Made by a program: the position numbers and the translations under genes. From contig DAOTUC010000209.1 in NCBI GenBank assembly GCA_034437315.1, forward strand, positions 1 to 9,046: a DNA stretch of 9,046 bases, in the 5' to 3' direction. Source of the DNA: DSAR01 sp034437315 (GTDB taxonomy: Bacteria; Chloroflexota; Anaerolineae; B4-G1). Numbering within the stretch: the first letter of the stretch is position 1; every line of letters starts with the position of its first letter. The notes beneath the pieces are model-generated. The model had not been told where the DNA came from, did no database searches, and saw only the letters and a program-made list of their open reading frames with translations. Of this stretch, positions 6,001 to 9,046 are shown piece by piece.

Positions 6001-7850
6001 TCACCATCGGGCAACAGATCGGTATGGCGCTCCACAACGCCCAACTGTACCAGGCCGCCCGCCAGGTTGATCAACTCCAGACCCTCAACGCCGTCAGCGC
6101 CGCCGCCGTCTCATCCCTGGACCCCCAGGTCGTGTTGCACAAGATATTGGACGCCACTCGCCAGGCGTTGGGCGCCGAGGATGGTTCCATCCTGCTCAAA
6201 TCTCCCGAAACAGGCCGCCTCTTCTTCGCCATTACAACGGAGGAGTTTTCCGAAGCGCTGCAAGCCAACGGTGTGAACAGGCAAGGACTCGATCCAGACC
6301 GGGGAATCGCCGGTTGGGTGCTGCAACACAAACAACCGCTTCTGGTGCAAGACGTGCATCAAGACCCGCGCTGGTATAACGACGTCGATAGCGCCACCGG
6401 TTTCGAGACCCAATCCTTGCTCTGCGTCCCCCTGATCTACCACGATGAGGTCACCGGCGTCATTGAGATCGTCAACAAGCGCCAAGGGCCATTCACCGAA
6501 GAGGACCTCAATCTGCTCAAAGCGATCTCATCCATCGCCGCAGTGGCGCTGGAGAACGCCCGGCTCTTCAACGCCACGCGAACCCGCGCCGAAGAGCTGG
6601 CCCTGTTAAACGAGATTGGACTGGCGCTGACGTCTACCCTGGACTTCAATGCCGTCGTTCAAGCGGCGCTCTCCCAGGTTCAGCGCCTGTTCCACGCCCA
6701 AGGCGCGACACTGGCCCAGGCGATGCCAGAGGAGAAGACCTTGCGTTTCGTCAGCGCGCTGGTCGACGGACAACCGGTCGACACACATGACCTATACCTC
6801 CAACCGGGCGAGGGTATCCTGGGGTGGGCCTTGAATCGGCGACAGGCCCTCCTGATCGAAGACGCCCAGACCGATCCCCGCAACACAGAACGGCTCGATC
6901 GGCGACTGAACATCGAACCGCGGGCGATGATCGTCGCGCCGCTCTTGACTCGCGAGCGGGCCATCGGCGTGATCGGCATTTCCAGCGACGAGCCGGGCGC
7001 ATACACCCGCGATGAACTGCGCACGTTGCAGACCCTGGCGGCGACGCTGTCGGTGGCGCTGGAAAACGCCCTGCTCTACGACGAACTCAAGGAACTCCTG
7101 CGCCAGAAGGAGGAAACCCAATCCCAATTGATCCACGCCGAGAAGATCAGCGCGCTGGGTCGCCTCGTCGCCTCCATCGCCCACGAAATCAACAATCCCC
7201 TGCAAGCGGTGCAGGGATGCCTGACCCTGGCCGAGGAGGAGCTGGAAAGCGAGCGGAGGCCCGATAAGCTGATGCGGTATATGCAGATTGCGGATGGTGA
7301 AGTGGAGCGTATCTCAGCCATCGTCAGCCGGACCCGCGATTTCTACCGCCCATCCAGAGAGGGAGCGCAATCCATCGACGTCCACAACATACTAGAAAGC
7401 GTCATAGAACTGGCCAATAAGCAATTGCAACACAGCGACATCCAGGTGGAACGGGAATGGATAGAGGAGATTCCCGCCATCCGGGCCAACGCCGATCAGA
7501 TCAGGCAGGTTTTCCTCAACATGGTCATCAACGCCATCGACGCGATGCCCGAAGGCGGCGTATTAAACATTGAGACGAGCGTGGAAGAAAAATCGCTGAA
7601 CAATGAAGCGCCGGAAACGACCGTCTGCATCCGTTTCAGCGACACCGGGGTGGGGATTGCGGCGGAAAATTTGCCGCGCCTGTTCGAGCCCTTTTACACC
7701 ACCAAGGAGTACGGCTCGGGCTTGGGACTTTCTATCAGCTATGGCATCATCCAGAATCACAGGGGGCGCATCCAGGTCGAGAGTCAGGTCGGCCTGGGGA
7801 CGACTTTCACGATCTGGCTGCCGGTCCAGAAATCTCAGAGGCAAAGTTGA
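3087..7850 (+). CDS. Soluble multi-sensor histidine kinase: REC, six GAF or GAF-like domains, PAS, HisKA, HATPase
   Basis: A 1587-residue cytoplasmic sensor kinase with no membrane segment. Domains in order are REC (11-130, phospho-acceptor Asp61 in LLLLDVNMPD); coiled coil (133-184); a Cys/His-rich GAF (186-337); a second coiled coil (338-398); a GAF-like domain (398-512); a GAF_2-type domain (520-690, with PEGHIP); PAS with its C-terminal motif (696-815); GAF (822-990); GAF (994-1162, with NKRQGPF); GAF (1166-1333); HisKA with His1366 in AHEINNPL; and HATPase with N box (1474-1487), DTGVGI (1519-1524), FEPFYTTK (1533-1540) and GSGLGLS (1543-1549). All catalytic boxes are intact, so it should autophosphorylate His1366. 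The REC lies at the N-terminus, so another kinase may feed into it. There is no C-terminal receiver and no response-regulator gene nearby. An in-frame TGA at 3078 leaves ATG 3087 as the only sensible start, although no good Shine-Dalgarno precedes it. Domain borders are by eye, and the ligands are unknown. Confidence 0.95.
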   Translation: MNQTKHRDETSLILVVDDDANLRRATVRRLTRAGYQTIEAATGYDALRIAQAEQPDLLLLDVNMPDVDGFEVCRRLKADPALATTYVAMFSGSLTGSENQANGLEAGADEYIARTVSKREFLARVQTMLRLKRVEDELRKARDELERRVQARTVELEQANAALKEEIAQKMRAEREIEKNHRQQSVLNAILRLSMADISLEAQLSQALEEILSIPWLPILPEGAIFLLEGDPPTLRLQTQQNLPPPLVDACAQVSLGQCLCGRAATDDQIVFADCVDGRHDISYDGMPPHGHYCIPILSGEQPIGVLALYLETGHQWDEQERALLEAVGHTLAGIIERKRAESALQQAHDELEIRVEERTAELIEANRKLQREIDERRQIEAAQKELTHQLGERIKELNCLYQFSRTIADPDLSLENVLRQTVAMISPAWQHTDITCARLLFEDQTFETENFQETAWRQREDIYVNGVKQGQITVCYLEEPPDGSAAPFFKEEADLLETIAEQLGSMIERKRAQQQVQWEANLHSALSDLYKPLISPASTIEDIANTVLKQAQALTDSRHGYVSSIDPVTRDHVSHTLTEMLTDSCNVTEVYQNILFPCDDEGNYPALWGYALNTLESFYTNDPSSHPASSSVPEGHIPIEQFLTTPVMLGEELVGQIALANPGRPYTDCDLEAIQRLSEFYALAIQRKRSEEALRQSEQKYRNLFDYANDGIIIFDPDEHHILDANENAAKRLGYAREELLQLSIDDFSPPLPETRRQVIFQELDETGHAIFEHIHRQKDGTDIPVEINSQVIEYEGQKAYQNIVRDITERRQAEIALRRYAEEQAVLYTITSTLARTLDPQELLSDVLGVMLPPLSATVGWIILTGAQTGDASPVIAHWRLSEEEVIRIETIAQCTPECPLKTTPPPKDQSASKLEFVDRCEFLPPELQPKGYEEIACVPLNAAGRTLGVLSIAWADRNVRPEGDRDLLITIGQQIGMALHNAQLYQAARQVDQLQTLNAVSAAAVSSLDPQVVLHKILDATRQALGAEDGSILLKSPETGRLFFAITTEEFSEALQANGVNRQGLDPDRGIAGWVLQHKQPLLVQDVHQDPRWYNDVDSATGFETQSLLCVPLIYHDEVTGVIEIVNKRQGPFTEEDLNLLKAISSIAAVALENARLFNATRTRAEELALLNEIGLALTSTLDFNAVVQAALSQVQRLFHAQGATLAQAMPEEKTLRFVSALVDGQPVDTHDLYLQPGEGILGWALNRRQALLIEDAQTDPRNTERLDRRLNIEPRAMIVAPLLTRERAIGVIGISSDEPGAYTRDELRTLQTLAATLSVALENALLYDELKELLRQKEETQSQLIHAEKISALGRLVASIAHEINNPLQAVQGCLTLAEEELESERRPDKLMRYMQIADGEVERISAIVSRTRDFYRPSREGAQSIDVHNILESVIELANKQLQHSDIQVEREWIEEIPAIRANADQIRQVFLNMVINAIDAMPEGGVLNIETSVEEKSLNNEAPETTVCIRFSDTGVGIAAENLPRLFEPFYTTKEYGSGLGLSISYGIIQNHRGRIQVESQVGLGTTFTIWLPVQKSQRQS

Positions 7851-7861
7851 TTGATTGTAGC

Positions 7862-7905
7862 GTCAAAATCTGCTGCGCAATACACGTTTTGAGACTTCCG
7901 AATTC
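7862..7905 (-). repeat. 44-bp repeat after the kinase, inverted partner of 2953-3010
   Basis: Read on the minus strand this starts GAATTCGGAAGTCTC and ends GATTTTGAC. It matches 39 of 44 positions of the sequence in the kinase leader once that copy's 14-bp duplication (2968-2981) is left out. It begins 11 bases after the kinase stop codon and ends 12 bases before the second 127-bp element. The two copies bracket the kinase gene in opposite orientation. Confidence 0.8.
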
Positions 7906-7917
7906 GGTTCTCTGGGA

Positions 7918-8044
7918 TTTCGTATGGCGAGACCCTAAAGGTTTTGCTCAAGGCCGCGCAAACAACGTTTTTGCCTTAAACAATGACCTTTTTCCATCAA
8001 AACCAGCGCAAAAACCTTTAGGGTCTATGATGGGCCATGCGAAA
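7918..8044 (+). repeat. 127-bp MITE-like element with terminal inverted repeats, copy 2
   Basis: The inverted partner of 1-127, with 125 of 127 bases identical; the differences are at 7923 and 8011. Outer arms are 7918-7928 and 8034-8044 (one mismatch in 11). Inner arms AGACCCTAAAGGTTTT (7930-7945) and 8011-8026 are perfect over 16 bp. The ten bases before it (7908-7917) also match copy 1. No target-site duplication is evident. It fills most of the gap between the convergent kinase and permease genes, where no ordinary U-tract terminator is seen. Its stem could limit read-through in both directions, which is inference. Confidence 0.88.
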
Positions 8045-8062
8045 TTCTGAAGACCCCCCAAC

Positions 8063-8992
8063 TTATTGAGACAATACGAGACGTCGACAATGCGGGTCGA
8101 ACAAATCCCGCAACGTGTCCCCAAGCAGATTGGCGGATAGCACTGTGATAACGATGGCCAGGCCGGGGCTAATAGCGAGCCAGGGAGCGGTCTGTAGGTA
8201 AATTTGGGCATAGTTGACCATTGCGCCCCACTCCGGGTGAGGCAATTGGACCCCCAGCCCGATGAAACTTAATCCGGACATGCCAAGAAGCACATTCCCC
8301 AGGTCGAGGGTCGACATGACAGCGATCGGCCCGATGATATTGGGCAATAGATGCCGGATTACAATACGCCAGTTTTGCGCTCCCAGAGATCGGGCGGCCA
8401 AGATGAATTCTCGCTCCCGCACTGATAGGGTGAGGCTCCGCACCAACCGCGCACAGCCAGCCCATCGTACCAGCGTCAACCCCAGGATGAGGTTGCGCAA
8501 TCCCGGCCCGAGCAAGCCAACCACGACGAGAGCCAAAATGATGGACGGAAAGGCCAAAACCGTATCGACCAGGCGCATGATGATCTCGTCGATCCATCCG
8601 CCGTAGTACCCGGCGACGGCGCCAAGGATGACGCCAATTGTCGTGATTACCGCCACGGTGAAGCCGGCCGCGCCCAGCGAGACGCGCGCTCCGACCAGCA
8701 ATCGGCTCAGCACGTCCCGGCCCAGGTTGTCGGTCCCCAGCAGATGTTCACGGCAGGGCGGCATGAGCGCCCGCTCCAGGTTGATGGATAACGGATCGTG
8801 CGGCGCGATAACGGGCGCCAGGATAGCGGAGACAATGAGAATGGTCAGTATTAACAGGCCTAAAAAACCGGCCGGCGCTTGCTGGACGTAGTGGGATAGG
8901 AAGGTAAAGGCCGCGCTCAAGCGGCTTTTGCCGTGCGTTTCGTCACCCAGGATCTGGCGTTGCGGCCGGGTTAATGAGTTTGTTTGCTCCAT
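8063..8992 (-). CDS. ABC transporter permease, DppC/OppC/NikC family
   Basis: A 309-residue inner-membrane permease of the binding-protein-dependent type, normal in length for the family. It has a hydrophilic N-terminal tail (about 1-38), a first membrane helix (about 41-63), and the family motif LLGTDNLGRDVLSRLLVGAR (84-103). Further helices lie near 108-130, 140-162, 166-180, 222-245 and 272-294. The cytoplasmic EAA-type loop, which docks on the ATPase, spans about 193-218 (ILAARSLGAQ...HLLPN), and GLGVQLPHPEWGAMV (245-259) is typical of DppC proteins. The likely role is import of di- or oligopeptides; nickel or another solute is not excluded because the substrate is set by the binding protein, which is not in view. 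The ATG follows AGGA with nine bases between. It lies 21 bp after the end of a probable DppB partner, and ATPase genes do not follow it on this side. Confidence 0.93.
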   Translation of the reverse strand: MEQTNSLTRPQRQILGDETHGKSRLSAAFTFLSHYVQQAPAGFLGLLILTILIVSAILAPVIAPHDPLSINLERALMPPCREHLLGTDNLGRDVLSRLLVGARVSLGAAGFTVAVITTIGVILGAVAGYYGGWIDEIIMRLVDTVLAFPSIILALVVVGLLGPGLRNLILGLTLVRWAGCARLVRSLTLSVREREFILAARSLGAQNWRIVIRHLLPNIIGPIAVMSTLDLGNVLLGMSGLSFIGLGVQLPHPEWGAMVNYAQIYLQTAPWLAISPGLAIVITVLSANLLGDTLRDLFDPHCRRLVLSQ

Positions 8993-9013
8993 TGACGATT
9001 TTCCTGTGTGTGT

Positions 9014-9046
9014 TTATGTTCCGTACTGTACTCGTGGATCTAGCCA
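9014..9046 (-). CDS. C-terminal end of a probable DppB/OppB-type permease (partial)
   Basis: The last 33 bases, read on the minus strand, form ten codons and a TAA: WLDPRVQYGT. DppB/OppB permeases characteristically finish with a LDPR(I/V)RY-like tail after the last membrane helix. The position 21 bp upstream of a DppC-type gene on the same strand is the usual DppB-DppC order. The fragment is very short, so the call rests on tail motif plus context; the gene continues beyond the right edge of the window. Confidence 0.72.
   Translation of the reverse strand, partial: WLDPRVQYGT

Noticed and set aside
7847..8050. A 67-codon plus-strand frame overlapping the kinase end and the second 127-bp element.
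   Set aside because: It consists almost wholly of repeat sequence, overlaps the kinase stop and has no family resemblance.
7906..8056. Target-site duplication around the second 127-bp element.
   Set aside because: The immediate flanks share no direct repeat long enough to be convincing, and part of the left flank is itself common to both copies.
1..9046. tRNA, rRNA or known riboswitch genes.
   Set aside because: The gaps are short and filled by the listed repeats and signals; no cloverleaf or familiar riboswitch core was seen by eye.

Overview
The window carries four clearly recognisable full-length genes, the last codons of a fifth, and an unusual amount of repeat structure in the short gaps between them. 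GC-rich coding, a very long soluble multi-GAF histidine kinase, dipeptide-type ABC permeases, amino-acid and acyl-CoA catabolism genes, and short palindromic intergenic repeats together suggest a heterotrophic bacterium. Chloroflexota (Anaerolineae-like) is my best guess. It rests on style rather than on a marker gene, so it is only moderately supported.

Layout from left to right. Positions 1-127 are a 127-bp element with imperfect terminal inverted repeats. A strong symmetrical terminator follows at 159-193. Two minus-strand genes come next: ornithine aminotransferase (233-1444) and an acyl-CoA dehydrogenase (1565-2800). The gap between them holds three 13-bp tandem repeats framed by a 13-bp inverted repeat. 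Between the dehydrogenase and the divergent kinase lies a regulatory region (2801-3086). It contains a good sigma70-type promoter for the kinase, a candidate -10 for the dehydrogenase, and a 111-bp repeat with inverted ends in the kinase 5' leader. The kinase (3087-7850) is 1587 residues: REC, three GAF or GAF-like domains, PAS, three more GAF domains, HisKA and HATPase. After it come a 44-bp repeat that is the inverted partner of the one in its leader (7862-7905) and a second, inverted copy of the 127-bp element (7918-8044). The right end holds a minus-strand DppC/OppC-type permease (8063-8992) and the last ten codons of what is probably its DppB-type partner (9014-9046).

The aminotransferase and dehydrogenase probably form a small catabolic unit, the first feeding ornithine carbon toward glutamate and the second oxidising an acyl-CoA thioester. 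The kinase is transcribed away from them and has no response-regulator partner in view. The permease genes belong to a separate ABC importer operon running in from the right.

No complete new defence or mobile system is visible. The main oddity is the nested symmetry: one 127-bp element repeated in opposite orientation around three genes, and inside it a second 44-bp family repeated in opposite orientation around the kinase alone.
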